Positions 45,069-55,163 are shown, numbered from the stretch's first letter. The stretch is DNA of 64,000 nucleotides from Candidatus Nitronauta litoralis (GCA_015698285.1 CP048685.1:1364001-1428000); one strand, 5' to 3'. Notes: a model not told the origin generated them from the sequence alone. Numbers and translations: made by a program.

Positions 45069-45923
45069 TTAATTTGATTGATTCAAAAAAGACCCGGCAT
45101 CACGATAATTTCTTTCGTAATCCGAATCGACGACAGATAATTCGTTTCCATTTTGAGGGAGGTATAGAGCGTCGAATGGATCATCTTCAATTTTTAATGT
45201 TTCAAGTTCTGCAAGTTCAGGAGTGATTTCATCACGCCGAAGTAATTCCAGGGTTCCTCTGTTGAATTGGAACTTTTCATCCGCCATTTTCAGGACTTCC
45301 AGTGGATGAAGTCCGTCGCCCATCTGAGCTTTTACGTAGTCTTCTATGACAAAGTTTCGTTCAAGGAGTTTGGTATGAGAATAATCCGGTTTTGAAAGCA
45401 GCATGAATTCAAGGTGCGGCCAGTGATTGTTGATGAAGTCTTCAAACGCTACCGGGACACCAACACTGAGATGGATGTCGCGGGAAATTTCGAGGCCGTC
45501 CTTTAACGCGCCATTATAAATTTCTACGATATTGTGGGTCGTATCATATAGGACGGCGAGATGCCAGGCTGTGAGTTTCTCGAGTGTCCTGAAAGAATCC
45601 ATCGCCCCGATGAGTCGCACCAATAAACCGTGCATGTCCTCCATAGTCATGAAGGCTGCGGTCCAGGGAAAGCGCTGGTTAAACCATTGTGAAACATCAG
45701 CCGGAAAGTCCTGCCGGGAAACATCCGGAGGGGGTTGATGGTCGTTGTCCACGTATCGGAGGATATCGTCCAGTTCCTTGTAGGCAAAGTCGAGACCCCC
45801 CCGGATAATGGTGTATGGAAACAGTTTTCTCTGGTACTCCATGTATTCACGAAGCTTTGGGTCAAATTCTTCCCTCGCATGGACGTGGTCACGTTTTCTA
45901 ATGTCTTTTGCAAAAATGAGCAT
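45069..45923 (-). CDS. Conserved-looking protein of unknown function
   Basis: A 284-aa soluble, acidic protein, rich in aromatic residues and with no motif I recognise. It has a WFNQRFPWTAAFMTMEDMHG segment and a helical region LEKLTAWHLAVLYDTTHNIVEIY. Codon use is like neighbouring housekeeping genes and there are no frame disruptions, so the gene is real. It lies alongside a CBS-pair gene on the same strand, with an 82-base gap. Confidence 0.7.
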   Translation of the reverse strand: MLIFAKDIRKRDHVHAREEFDPKLREYMEYQRKLFPYTIIRGGLDFAYKELDDILRYVDNDHQPPPDVSRQDFPADVSQWFNQRFPWTAAFMTMEDMHGLLVRLIGAMDSFRTLEKLTAWHLAVLYDTTHNIVEIYNGALKDGLEISRDIHLSVGVPVAFEDFINNHWPHLEFMLLSKPDYSHTKLLERNFVIEDYVKAQMGDGLHPLEVLKMADEKFQFNRGTLELLRRDEITPELAELETLKIEDDPFDALYLPQNGNELSVVDSDYERNYRDAGSFLNQSN

Positions 45924-46005
45924 GGTTGCGTGTGAATCCTTAAATAAAATCAGGTTTGTTTATCTGAAAAGCCAGGAGCAATTGACTAATGCATTTCAGG
46001 GAGCG

Positions 46006-46455
46006 TCATGAAGTTCCCATGAGTTTTTCCAGTTTCTGAACTTTTTCTGCAAGTTTGACAAAGGCGCGCAGGATGTCGGTTGAGGTAATGATGCCCTGCA
46101 AGCGATCACGTTTAACTACCGGCAGACACCCTATTTTATGTTTGGCCATGATTCCTGCTGCATCCGACGCTTTGTCTTCCGGGCCTATGGTGGTCAGTTT
46201 GCGGTTCATGATATTGCGGACCAGACGATTTGGAACTTCAATAATTTCTTTTCCGGCTTCATTGCGTTTGGTGGCTTTTTTAGGGCCCAGTATTTTTTTT
46301 ACGTCGCGGTCGCTGACCATACCGATGACCTTGCCCTTTTCTACAACAGGTAAATGACGGATCGCGTTGAAATGGAACATCACTACAACCCGGTCCAGAG
46401 TATCCTCGGGTCCAATGGTGTAAACCTTGGGACTCATCAGTTCTTTTACTTTCAT
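46006..46455 (-). CDS. CBS-pair domain protein
   Basis: 149 aa made of two CBS motifs: VKELMSPKVYTIGPEDTL...RHLPVVEKGKVIGMVSDRDV and VRNIMNRKLTTIGPEDKA...GCLPVVKRDRLQGIITSTDI. CBS pairs bind adenosyl nucleotides and regulate partner proteins. There is no attached catalytic domain, and a helical tail follows. Its start lies 22 bases after the stop of the upstream 160-aa gene on the same strand. Confidence 0.9.
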   Translation of the reverse strand: MKVKELMSPKVYTIGPEDTLDRVVVMFHFNAIRHLPVVEKGKVIGMVSDRDVKKILGPKKATKRNEAGKEIIEVPNRLVRNIMNRKLTTIGPEDKASDAAGIMAKHKIGCLPVVKRDRLQGIITSTDILRAFVKLAEKVQKLEKLMGTS

Positions 46456-46477
46456 CGTTGCAGACTCCCTTAAGGGT

Positions 46478-46960
46478 TCATTTCTTATCGGGATTGGAGA
46501 ACAGGTTACTGTAAAACTGCATGAGTTTCATTTTTTCTTCCGGGCTCATGTTATCAAAACTATCCTTAAGGCTTTTTAGCTGTTCCGGGGAAAGCTGGCT
46601 CATGGTATTTCCAGCAAGCTTCGTCAGGTCTTCAAGATTTCCCGTGAATCCTGCCGGGTCAGGTGCAGGGTTTTCAGAAGGAGGGGCAATGGGCTCAGGA
46701 TCGGTTTCCTCGGGTTTCGTTTGCTTGATACGTGCACTTTCCGCCGCAAGCTCAGGAGTTTGAAACAGAATATGGTCGCCCGTCAGGGTGCCGATAATTC
46801 CTTCTTCCCCTAGTTGAGTGAGGACTTCCGCCAGTGGCGTGCCGTGTTGCTTGCAACTGGCATAAACGGGACGAAACGGCAGTTTGACCGCCTTGTCAGG
46901 AAAGCCGTTTTTTTCTATGGAGTGACGGATGCTTGCAGCAACCGGGTTTTCAGGGGTCAT
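46478..46960 (-). CDS. Protein of unknown function with proline-rich linker
   Basis: 160 aa. An N-terminal alpha/beta segment (about residues 1-75, with FRPVYASCKQHGTPLAEVL and GIIGTLTGDHILFQT) is followed by a Pro/Glu-rich linker and a helical C-terminus (LSPEQLKSLKDSFDNMSPEEK). No family recognised. Upstream of the CBS-pair gene, likely one operon. Confidence 0.65.
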   Translation of the reverse strand: MTPENPVAASIRHSIEKNGFPDKAVKLPFRPVYASCKQHGTPLAEVLTQLGEEGIIGTLTGDHILFQTPELAAESARIKQTKPEETDPEPIAPPSENPAPDPAGFTGNLEDLTKLAGNTMSQLSPEQLKSLKDSFDNMSPEEKMKLMQFYSNLFSNPDKK

Positions 46961-47170
46961 TTCGGGTCTAAAGTTGCGGATTTTGAAATGGTTTCTGGAA
47001 AGGTCATAATTTTACTGCAATTTGGATGTTTTCGGATGATGGCCTATTTGTGATAATGTGTTTCCGGGTGTCGTTCCAAACAACGACCCTCAAGGCAAAG
47101 CCCGCTGGCTCCGCTTAAAATCTTTGTTGGATCGTTTTATTCTTATTATAAATACATTAGGGGAATATCC

Positions 47171-47941
47171 GTGAAAAAACTAATGGCAATTGTTGTGGTT
47201 TTAAGTTTCCTGGCTGCTTGTAATCAATCTTCTGATGAAAAACTGGCACAGGCGAAACCCGCCAATGCGGCAGAAGCCAAGGCTGAAACCAGGTCGGTAC
47301 CGGAAATGAAGACCGATTTACAAAAAGCCAGTTACGCCATTGGGGCCATGCAGGGGGAGCGGATGGCCAAGGATATCGAACGCATGGAGGAAATCAAACT
47401 GGACAAGGCTCTGGTGGAAAAGGGTTTCACTGACGGGATAAATAATAAAAGCAGCATGACCCAGGAGGAAGTCCAGAAACAGTTGATGGCTTATCAGAAA
47501 ATGATCCAGGAAGTGATGGCCAAGAAACAGGCTGAGGAGGCCAAGGAGGCCAAGTCTGCGGGCGATGCTTTTTTGAAAGAGAATGGTGGCAAAAAAGGGG
47601 TGACGACAACCAAATCCGGTTTGCAATATGAAGTGATCACCAAAGGCGATGGTAAAAACTTCCCCAAAGCGGTTGATACCGTTAAGGTTCATTATGTTGG
47701 AACATTGATTGATGGCACCACTTTCGACAGTTCTGTTGAGCGTGGACAACCAACGGAGTTTCCACTCAACCAGGTGATCCCGGGTTGGACGGAAGGCTTG
47801 CAGCTTATGAGTAAAGGGGCGAAGTTCAAGTTTTTCCTGCCACCGGACCTGGGCTATGGCGCACGGGCGTTGCCGAAGATCCCGGCCAATTCTGTCCTGG
47901 TTTTTGAGGTAGAGCTTCTGGATGTAAAGCCAAAGAATTAA
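47171..47941 (+). CDS. FKBP-type peptidyl-prolyl isomerase lipoprotein
   Basis: 256 aa. Lipoprotein signal VLSFLAAC (Cys at about residue 17) precedes an FkpA-like N-terminal helical dimerisation region with YAIGAMQGERMAKDI, and then a C-terminal FKBP domain: VKVHYVGTLIDGTTFDSS, FPLNQVIPGWTEGLQLM and LPPDLGYGARALPKIPANSVLVFEVEL. Probably a periplasmic, membrane-anchored folding catalyst of the FkpA/Mip type. Confidence 0.93.
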   Translation: MKKLMAIVVVLSFLAACNQSSDEKLAQAKPANAAEAKAETRSVPEMKTDLQKASYAIGAMQGERMAKDIERMEEIKLDKALVEKGFTDGINNKSSMTQEEVQKQLMAYQKMIQEVMAKKQAEEAKEAKSAGDAFLKENGGKKGVTTTKSGLQYEVITKGDGKNFPKAVDTVKVHYVGTLIDGTTFDSSVERGQPTEFPLNQVIPGWTEGLQLMSKGAKFKFFLPPDLGYGARALPKIPANSVLVFEVELLDVKPKN

Positions 47942-48076
47942 AGCTTTCCGGGGGGCCTTCTGCTCTGAATCTGGTTGTGGTTCCGGCTTTGATAAGGCAA
48001 GAGCCTCCCGAAAATATGGTAAAATCACAGGGTTTAAAATGTTCCAAAGAACAATGATTCCAGCGGAGACAAGGCG

Positions 48077-48739
48077 ATGAAAAAGAAGATTGGCGTGGTG
48101 CTGTCGGGTTGTGGTGTTTATGACGGAGCCGAAATCCATGAATCGGTCTTGACGCTTCTTGCGATTGACCGGGCCGGTGCCGAAGCTGTGTGCATGGCAC
48201 CCAATGTTGATCAGCTACATGTGATTAACCACATGACTGGTGATGAAATGGATGAAAAGCGCAATGTGCTGGTGGAAGCATCACGGATCGCCCGGGGTGA
48301 TATCAAAGACATTGCCACCGTCAAGGCAGAAGACATTGACGCCCTGATATTTCCCGGTGGGTTTGGCGCGGCCAAGAACCTCTGCGATTTTGCAGTGAAC
48401 GGTGAAAACTGTAACGTGCACCCCGAAGTCCTGCGCCTGGTAAGGGAGTTCAAGGACAAGCAGAAACCGCAGGCTGCCATGTGCATCGCACCCACTTTAA
48501 TGGCAAAGATTTATGAGGGAACGGATGCCCATCCGGTCCTCACCATTGGAAATGATGAAGGAACCAGTGGAAAAATTGAAGCGATGGGCAGTCGTCACCA
48601 GAATGCCGCAGTCACCGAAACCGTGGTCGATGCCGAAAACAAGATTGTCAGCAATCCGGCCTATATGCTGGGCCAATCCATCGGCGAGGTGGCCCAGGGC
48701 ATTGAAAAAACCGTCGCGGATTTGATGAAACTCCTTTGA
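48077..48739 (+). CDS. elbB: ElbB-type glyoxalase (DJ-1/PfpI superfamily)
   Basis: 220 aa, the usual ElbB length. It has the ElbB start VVLSGCGVYDGAEIHESV, a FPGGFGAAKNLCDFAV segment, and the nucleophile elbow AAMCIAPTLMAKI with the catalytic Cys. ElbB-type proteins were linked to isoprenoid (lycopene) yield and have glyoxalase activity. A purine-rich ribosome site precedes the ATG. Confidence 0.93.
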   Translation: MKKKIGVVLSGCGVYDGAEIHESVLTLLAIDRAGAEAVCMAPNVDQLHVINHMTGDEMDEKRNVLVEASRIARGDIKDIATVKAEDIDALIFPGGFGAAKNLCDFAVNGENCNVHPEVLRLVREFKDKQKPQAAMCIAPTLMAKIYEGTDAHPVLTIGNDEGTSGKIEAMGSRHQNAAVTETVVDAENKIVSNPAYMLGQSIGEVAQGIEKTVADLMKLL

Positions 48740-48988
48740 TATAAGGGGTTAGCAGATCCCCCCTCAATCTTATAGCAAGCCAGACGGCTCGCGGTCTTTT
48801 GTTGGATTGAGCTCACAATATGCTCATCCAGCTTATTCCTTCTTTTTTCATCCCCCGCTCCTGGTCGTTAGAGCCCTTTTTAAAGGGTCCCTTTTCCAGC
48901 CTAAAACCTTTTTTCTAAAGGATTTTCTTCAAATTTCCGAAAAGGAATCAAGCGCTACATCCGTCCCATCACCCGAGGAAGTTTTTTT

Positions 48989-50014
48989 ATGAAAACTGTT
49001 CTTGTCACCGGCGGTGCCGGGTTTATCGGAAGCAATTTCCTCCGCCACCTTCACCAGCGATATCCCGAATATCAAATTCTCCTTCTGGATGCACTGACCT
49101 ATGCCGGCAATCTGGACAACATTCCAGAATCGCTGAAGCATAGTGGGCAGTTTGAATTTTTTCAGGGCAACATAACGCAATCTGAGCTGGTGCAAAAACT
49201 GGTACAACGGTCCGATGTGGTGATCCACTTTGCTGCCGAGTCACACGTCGCGAAATCCATTTACGACAATTCCATTTTTTTCGAGACGGATGTCATCGGT
49301 ACCCATGTCATTGCCGATGCAATTGCAAAGTATCCGGTGGAACGGTTTATTCATATCTCAACCTCGGAAGTTTATGGAACGGCATTGACCGAGCCGATGG
49401 ATGAAAACCATCCGCTCAATCCTATGACCCCTTACGCTGCGGCTAAAGCAGGAGCGGACCGGTTGGTCTATGCCTACAGACAAACCTACGACATTCCGGC
49501 TGTCATCATTCGACCCTTTAACAATTACGGTCCGTGTCAGCACCTGGAAAAAGCCGTCCCGAATTTTATTGTCAGCGCCTTGCTCGATCAGCCTTTAACA
49601 GTTCACGGCATGGGAGAAGCTTCGCGTGACTGGATGTTTGTTGAAGATACCTGCCGGGGGCTGGATGCTGTCATGCACGCACCTATTGACACGGTTTCCG
49701 GACAAACCATCAACCTCGGTACAGGTAGCGATACTTCTGTTCTAGATATTGCACGGCTGGTTCTGGAGTTGACCAACAAGCCGAGTGATCGAATAGAATT
49801 TACATCAGACAGACCCGGGCAGGTGACGCGGCACATTTCTTCGACGGCAAAGGCGCAGGCTCTGTTAGACTGGAAGCATACTGTAAACCTGAAAGACGGG
49901 CTGGCGCGCACCGTTGAATTCTACCGTGATAACCGGAGTTGGTGGGAACGTTTCCTCTGGATGAAAGACGCGTGGAAACCCAAACACGAGCTGGTTCGCA
50001 ACCGGTCAGATTAA
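48989..50014 (+). CDS. NAD-dependent epimerase/dehydratase (RmlB-like)
   Basis: 341 aa. Rossmann motif GGAGFIGSNF at the N-terminus, HFAAESHV, then the catalytic Thr/Ser-Tyr-Lys set (HISTSEVYG and PYAAAKAGADRLV). It resembles dTDP-glucose 4,6-dehydratase and extended SDR sugar enzymes. It starts a seven-gene operon of glycan-type enzymes, so it probably makes an activated deoxy-sugar. Confidence 0.9.
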   Translation: MKTVLVTGGAGFIGSNFLRHLHQRYPEYQILLLDALTYAGNLDNIPESLKHSGQFEFFQGNITQSELVQKLVQRSDVVIHFAAESHVAKSIYDNSIFFETDVIGTHVIADAIAKYPVERFIHISTSEVYGTALTEPMDENHPLNPMTPYAAAKAGADRLVYAYRQTYDIPAVIIRPFNNYGPCQHLEKAVPNFIVSALLDQPLTVHGMGEASRDWMFVEDTCRGLDAVMHAPIDTVSGQTINLGTGSDTSVLDIARLVLELTNKPSDRIEFTSDRPGQVTRHISSTAKAQALLDWKHTVNLKDGLARTVEFYRDNRSWWERFLWMKDAWKPKHELVRNRSD

Positions 50015-50018
50015 ATCA

Positions 50019-50735
50019 ATGCAGATCGCCATTCTTCAGCCTTCGTTTATTCCCTGGCTCGGCTATTTTGATCAAATAGCCCGAACGGACGCGTTTGTTT
50101 TTCTGGACGACGTTCAGTACACGCGGAGAGACTGGCGCAACCGAAACCGAATCCGCACGCCTTCGGGCTGGATGTGGCTCACCGTGCCGGTCCAGACACG
50201 CGGCAAGTTTGATCAATCCCTCCTCGAAACCCGTATCGATCACTCAACAGACTGGCGGGCAAAACACCTGCAGGCTCTTCGCCATAATTACGCACGGGCG
50301 CCCTACTTCGATCTCGTGTTTCCTGAGTTGGAAAACGTTTATAAAAAAGAGTCGGCCATGCTCGTGGATTTATGCCTTGAGCTGTTGGCAGTAGCAAACA
50401 AACTGCTGGGCCTGCAACCGATCACGTACCGTTCTTCCGAATTGGATATTGAGGGTCAAAAGGCTGACAAAATTCTTTCAATCTGTAAAGTAATGAATGC
50501 AGATGAATACCTCACCGGCGATCTCGCAAAAGATTATCTGGATGCGGAGGAATTCAAAAACCAGAATATTTCCCTCAACTACCAGAACTACGACCATCCG
50601 GAATACAGGCAACTGCATCCGGAATTTTACAGTCACCTATCGATAGTAGACCTACTGTTCAATGAGGGGCCACGCAGTCTTGAAATTTTGACAGGGAAGT
50701 GTTCTGAAAAAGAGGAGGTGTTGACCGCCTCATGA
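50019..50735 (+). CDS. WbqC family protein
   Basis: 238 aa, matching the WbqC family: AILQPSFIPWLGYFDQIARTD, LDDVQYTRRDWRNRN, and WLTVPVQ. WbqC-like proteins occur in O-antigen and other glycan clusters and are suspected of modifying or forming sugar amides; the reaction is not settled. It starts four bases after the epimerase and overlaps the next radical SAM gene by four bases. Confidence 0.9.
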   Translation: MQIAILQPSFIPWLGYFDQIARTDAFVFLDDVQYTRRDWRNRNRIRTPSGWMWLTVPVQTRGKFDQSLLETRIDHSTDWRAKHLQALRHNYARAPYFDLVFPELENVYKKESAMLVDLCLELLAVANKLLGLQPITYRSSELDIEGQKADKILSICKVMNADEYLTGDLAKDYLDAEEFKNQNISLNYQNYDHPEYRQLHPEFYSHLSIVDLLFNEGPRSLEILTGKCSEKEEVLTAS

Positions 50736-51832
50736 TGACTTTCAAGAATCTACAAAAATGGCTTCCGCGCCTGTATTCATTTTTTCCGCAACACCTGGCG
50801 ACCCGTTATGCTCTTCCGCCTGCGCATGCGTTTTTCGAAGTGACTTATCGCTGCAACCTGCGTTGCGACATGTGTCATTACCTGGAGATCATTGAGGATA
50901 CGGAAAACAATCGGAAATATCAGCAGGAGCTTTCAACGGACCAGGTCAAACAGGCCATTGACCGGCTTCCCGGTTTCAGTCTCATCACCTTCACAGGTGG
51001 GGAAGCTTTTATGAAAGCGGAATTTCTGGAAATCCTGAAACACGCAACGCAACGGCACAAGGTGCATGTCATCACCAACGGCACCACGCTTGGTGAAAGC
51101 ACGGTGGAATTTCTGGTGTCCAATCGGGTGAAGCGTTGGTGGAAACCGGGAATGTTCTACCTTGGGGTTTCCCTTGAAGGACACGAAGCATTGCATGACA
51201 AGATCACCCAGGTTCCGGGTTCGTTCAGAAAAACGAGAGAAGGACTGGAGCGGTTAATTAAAGCGCGCGGGAAAAACAAATTTCCACTCATCCACGTTAC
51301 CTGTGTGATTGGAAAAGATAATGTGCAGGACCTGGTGCCATTGTATGAATATGTCAGCGGACTCGGTGTTGAGGTCATGAATTTTGCGGTAAAAAACCCA
51401 GCGACCTACAACCATCACGAAGGCTATGACGATGCAGACCAACTCCGAAATCCGGCACCGCAAGTGGAAGAAATCGCACCCAAGTTACTTCGGGATGTCC
51501 TGGATCAACTGGAAGATAAATCCAAACAAGTGGCAACCCGTTTACGGTTTTCACCGAACTACATCACGACAAGCGAAATTGTTCGGTATTACTCGAACAA
51601 AAGTTCTTACCAGGATTATCGCTGTCTGATCCCCTGGACCAAGGTTGCTGTTTCAGCCTATGGAGATGCCTTCAGTTGTCCCCATGTTCCTCTGGGATCG
51701 ATCCATGATAACGGCGGGGAACTGCCGTGGTATGGAGAAAAGGCCAAACAGTTTCGACAGCAATTGAAAGAGGAAAAAATCTTTCCCGGTTGCCTTGGGT
51801 GCTGCCAGTCCGAGTACACGGGTTCTGATTAA
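50732..51832 (+). CDS. Radical SAM protein with C-terminal Cys cluster
   Basis: 366 aa. YRCNLRCDMCHY provides the CxxxCxxC iron-sulfur site. The later TFTGGEAFM and GVSLEGHEALHD are typical partial TIM-barrel strands. A C-terminal set of cysteines (CLIPW, SCPHVP, GCLGCCQ) would bind an auxiliary cluster as in SPASM/twitch enzymes. Substrate unknown; the cluster context suggests a sugar, peptide or lipid modification. Confidence 0.9.
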   Translation: MMTFKNLQKWLPRLYSFFPQHLATRYALPPAHAFFEVTYRCNLRCDMCHYLEIIEDTENNRKYQQELSTDQVKQAIDRLPGFSLITFTGGEAFMKAEFLEILKHATQRHKVHVITNGTTLGESTVEFLVSNRVKRWWKPGMFYLGVSLEGHEALHDKITQVPGSFRKTREGLERLIKARGKNKFPLIHVTCVIGKDNVQDLVPLYEYVSGLGVEVMNFAVKNPATYNHHEGYDDADQLRNPAPQVEEIAPKLLRDVLDQLEDKSKQVATRLRFSPNYITTSEIVRYYSNKSSYQDYRCLIPWTKVAVSAYGDAFSCPHVPLGSIHDNGGELPWYGEKAKQFRQQLKEEKIFPGCLGCCQSEYTGSD

Positions 51833-51882
51833 ATAACACCGGTGCCGGCACACTGCCTGCCCGTTGATAAGGAAAATAGATC

Positions 51883-53325
51883 ATGAAAGTTTTGTTGCTA
51901 AGACCTGCGGCGGAGAAAAAGTCCATGGCGCGTTGCATGCCCCTCGGGTTGCTCGCCATTGCCTCCGTATTAAAACGTGCAGGTCACGAACCGCGCATCC
52001 TCGATTTGCGTATCAGTGAAGACCCGGACCAGGAATTACAAAACACACTCTCCAGTTTTAAACCGGATGCAGTGGGTATCGGTGTGATGACCATTGAGAG
52101 CAAATACGGTTTCATCGATGCTGCCAAAGTCAAACAATTGGCTCCGGGAGTCCCGGTAATTCTTGGCGGACCCCATTGCAAGCATGAACCGCAATACATT
52201 CTCAATCACAAGCAAATCGATGTCATGGTTGTCGGCGAGGGGGACGTGACGATTGTTGAATTGATCAATGCGATGGAAGCAGGGCACCCCCTGGACACGA
52301 TTGCGGGTATTGCATTCCGACGCGATGATGAATATGTCACCACTGAAGCGCGCCCCATCATCCGCAACCTGGATGACTACGAACAGGAGTACGACCTGAT
52401 CGACATGGAAGCGTACTTCAATTTTAAATGCTCCATGGATTTCTTTCCGGTCTATCGCAGCCCCCGGTTTATTCCGCTGGTGACTTCGCGTGGATGCCCG
52501 TTCAAATGCACTTACTGTCACGATATTTTTGCGAAGTCGATCCAGTACCGAACCGCGGAGGTGGTGGTCGATGAAATGGAAATGCTGGTCAATAAATACG
52601 GCATCGAAGAGTTTCACATCGTTGACGATACATTCAATCTTAATATGAAACGCGCCAAGCGCATCATGGACCTGATCCTGGAGCGCGGACTCAAGGTCCA
52701 TCTCTCGTTCCCGAATGGATTGCGCGCTGATTTTTTTGATGATGAGTTGATTGAAAAAATGGAAAAGGCTGGAGCCTATCGTCTTGCACTCGGGATCGAG
52801 TCAGGGTCGCAGCGGATTCAGGACAATATAAAGAAGGACCTCGATATTTCGATCCTTCCAGGCGTGGTGAAAAAACTCAGCAAGGCGCACATCAGTGTAC
52901 ACGGATTTTTCATGCTCGGATTTCCAACGGAGACCCGGGAGGAAATGGAAGGAACGATAGACTTTGCCTGCAAACTGGGATTGACCACCGCGAACTTTTC
53001 ACTGGTCATTCCCAATCCCGGAACGGAATTGCGCGATTCTTTTATTGAAGAAATGGAATTGGCGGAAGACGGATTTTCAGACTACTCATTTGATGCCGCC
53101 GAGTGCAACGCCTCACAGGTGGCTGATGAAGAATTGATAGAACTGAAACGCGAAGCCAATCGTCGATTCTATTTTTCAGGCAAGCGGGTCCGGCATGTTC
53201 TTGAGGCCATTGAGCCTAAATGGCTGGTGCGTTCCATGTTTAAAACGCCGTTCGCTTTGTTGTGGCGAAACGCAATCGCGCCGACTAATGCACCGACCGG
53301 CCACGATTCCCAAATTCAACATTAG
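51883..53325 (+). CDS. B12-binding-domain radical SAM protein
   Basis: 480 aa. The N-terminal cobalamin-binding-like domain has MPLGLLAIASVLKRAGHEP, GIGVMTIESKY and GGPHCKHEP. The radical SAM core has TSRGCPFKCTYCHDIF (CxxxCxxC). The C-terminus continues the barrel (GIESGSQRIQDNIKK, GFFMLGFPTET). Such enzymes carry out methylations or rearrangements, for example in hopanoid or lipid chemistry. Exact reaction unknown. Confidence 0.92.
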   Translation: MKVLLLRPAAEKKSMARCMPLGLLAIASVLKRAGHEPRILDLRISEDPDQELQNTLSSFKPDAVGIGVMTIESKYGFIDAAKVKQLAPGVPVILGGPHCKHEPQYILNHKQIDVMVVGEGDVTIVELINAMEAGHPLDTIAGIAFRRDDEYVTTEARPIIRNLDDYEQEYDLIDMEAYFNFKCSMDFFPVYRSPRFIPLVTSRGCPFKCTYCHDIFAKSIQYRTAEVVVDEMEMLVNKYGIEEFHIVDDTFNLNMKRAKRIMDLILERGLKVHLSFPNGLRADFFDDELIEKMEKAGAYRLALGIESGSQRIQDNIKKDLDISILPGVVKKLSKAHISVHGFFMLGFPTETREEMEGTIDFACKLGLTTANFSLVIPNPGTELRDSFIEEMELAEDGFSDYSFDAAECNASQVADEELIELKREANRRFYFSGKRVRHVLEAIEPKWLVRSMFKTPFALLWRNAIAPTNAPTGHDSQIQH

Positions 53326-53337
53326 TGAAATTGACAA

Positions 53338-54315
53338 GTGAATGACATGACCAAACCTTCGACACGATTGACCTTACGCGGAGAAAAACTGACACCGGTG
53401 AAGGTGTCCGTAGTGGTTCCTGTATTCAACGAAGTGGGAATTCTGAAGGAATTGTATGAACGCTTGACGAAGGTTATGAAACAGCGTGAACCGTATTACG
53501 AACTGGTTTTCGTAGATGACGGAAGCACGGATGGTTCCTATGATGCCTTAAAAAAATTTCGCGAGGACGATGAGCGCGTCAAAGTGGTGCGGTTCACTCG
53601 AAACTTTGGGCAACAGGCGGCTGTCCTGGCCGGTTTTCGTGAAAGCACCGGACCGGTGATGGTGCAGATCGATTCCGACCTTCAGAATCCGCCCGAGGAA
53701 ATCCCAAAACTACTCGACGCGATGACAGACGACGTTGATCTGGTCACGACCGTAACCCGGAAAAGAAAAGACGGACTCATGCGTATTCTGGGTTCGCGCC
53801 TGTTGCTGTGGCTCGGGAAAATGGTGTCGGGTAATCGTTTTGAATTGAATCTCAGTTCGTTTCGCGCGTTCCGCCGCAACGTGCTGGAAAAAATTGAATC
53901 CTGCACGGATCGTTCGCGTTACCTTGCTGTCCTCATGAGCTGGATGGCAGTGCCTTCGGTCGAAATTGAAGTGGATCACCACCCGCGTCCATCAGGCGAT
54001 ACAAAATATCCATTCCTCAATCTGGTGAAACTGGCCTGGGACCTCATCACGGGTTATTCCAACATGCCGCTTCGACTGGTCACCTATATGGGAATTACCG
54101 GTGCCGTTATTGGTTTTTGTCTCACTCTGTTTCTTCTGTACCAACGGTTCGTCAATGGAATTCTGGTGGATGGGCTTGTGGTCATGTGTGCCGTGTTTGC
54201 ATTCTTCGCAGGAGTGCAATTGTTCTCCATTGGAATTCTGGGTGAGTACCTGGGCCGCGTTTACCTGCAGGTGCAGAACCGTCCGGATTACATCATTGAA
54301 AAGGTGCTGGACTGA
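53338..54315 (+). CDS. GT2 family glycosyltransferase, membrane-anchored
   Basis: 325 aa. The GT2 domain has VVVPVFNE, VFVDDGSTDGS and the DxD-type QIDSDLQNPPEE. Two C-terminal transmembrane helices (VTYMGITGAVIGFCLTLFLL and VVMCAVFAFFAGVQLFSIGI) resemble dolichol/undecaprenyl-phosphate sugar transferases of the DPM1/ArnC/GtrB type. Probably loads a sugar onto undecaprenyl phosphate at the inner membrane. The GTG start at 53338 is tentative; an ATG at 53347 is as likely. Confidence 0.92.
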   Translation: MNDMTKPSTRLTLRGEKLTPVKVSVVVPVFNEVGILKELYERLTKVMKQREPYYELVFVDDGSTDGSYDALKKFREDDERVKVVRFTRNFGQQAAVLAGFRESTGPVMVQIDSDLQNPPEEIPKLLDAMTDDVDLVTTVTRKRKDGLMRILGSRLLLWLGKMVSGNRFELNLSSFRAFRRNVLEKIESCTDRSRYLAVLMSWMAVPSVEIEVDHHPRPSGDTKYPFLNLVKLAWDLITGYSNMPLRLVTYMGITGAVIGFCLTLFLLYQRFVNGILVDGLVVMCAVFAFFAGVQLFSIGILGEYLGRVYLQVQNRPDYIIEKVLD

Positions 54316-55163
54316 TGGATATCAAAAAACTCACGTCCCTCATCATTGAACCGACCAACACCTGCAACCTGCGTTGCACGTTTTGCTATGTCACCGAAGG
54401 TATGGAACGTCCCGAAGGTTTTATGGACCTTGACCTGTTCAAAAAAGTGGTCGATGACTGCCCGGACCTGGAACACCTGTGCATGCACAACTGGGGTGAG
54501 CCGTTGCTGCACAAACAAATTTTCGAAATGTTCGACTATGCCCACAACGCCGGTGTGCCGTGGCTGGTGATGAACACCAACGGAACTTTACTGACTTCGA
54601 AGATGATAAAGAAAATTGTGGACAGTCCCCTTTCGATTATCCGGTTTTCAATCGATGGTTCAGCCGAAACATTTAAACGGGTACGCGGGGTCGAGCTGGA
54701 AAAAATTACAGACAACATCCTTCGTCTGAAGAAATTGAAAGAGGAAAACCGTCCGGAACTTTCGATGGGTGTGGTCTTCACAGTTGAAGAAGATACCTGG
54801 GAAGATGCCGAACCCTATGTCGATTACTGGAGTGAGATTGTCGATCACGTCCGCCTGCAACCCAAATTGATTGAAGGACCGCGTGTGGATGCCTGCCCGG
54901 AATTGTTTGGCAAAGACTACGGCAAACTGGTGGTGCTGTGGGATGGCACGGTAATTCCCTGCTGTGTCGATTACAACGCAACGCTCAAGCTGGGCAACGC
55001 CCACGATTCAAAAGTATCCGACTTGTGGCGGGCTAATGAAATGAAGCAACTCCGCGAGCAGCACCTGAATGGGGAATTTCCGACCCGCTGTGAAAACTGT
55101 CAGGAATGCGAAACGCCCGTCACTGAGAAACGTTTCTTTTTCCAACAGCCCGTTTCATCATGA
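54315..55163 (+). CDS. Radical SAM/SPASM domain protein
   Basis: 282 aa. EPTNTCNLRCTFCYV gives the CxxxCxxC site at the N-terminus; HNWGEPLLHKQIFEM follows. The C-terminal Cys-rich region (IPCCVDYNATLKLGNAHD, RCENCQECETP) is a SPASM auxiliary-cluster domain. It begins at the last base of the GT2 gene and overlaps the methyltransferase by four bases. Substrate unknown; it is the second SPASM-type enzyme of the operon. Confidence 0.9.
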   Translation: MDIKKLTSLIIEPTNTCNLRCTFCYVTEGMERPEGFMDLDLFKKVVDDCPDLEHLCMHNWGEPLLHKQIFEMFDYAHNAGVPWLVMNTNGTLLTSKMIKKIVDSPLSIIRFSIDGSAETFKRVRGVELEKITDNILRLKKLKEENRPELSMGVVFTVEEDTWEDAEPYVDYWSEIVDHVRLQPKLIEGPRVDACPELFGKDYGKLVVLWDGTVIPCCVDYNATLKLGNAHDSKVSDLWRANEMKQLREQHLNGEFPTRCENCQECETPVTEKRFFFQQPVSS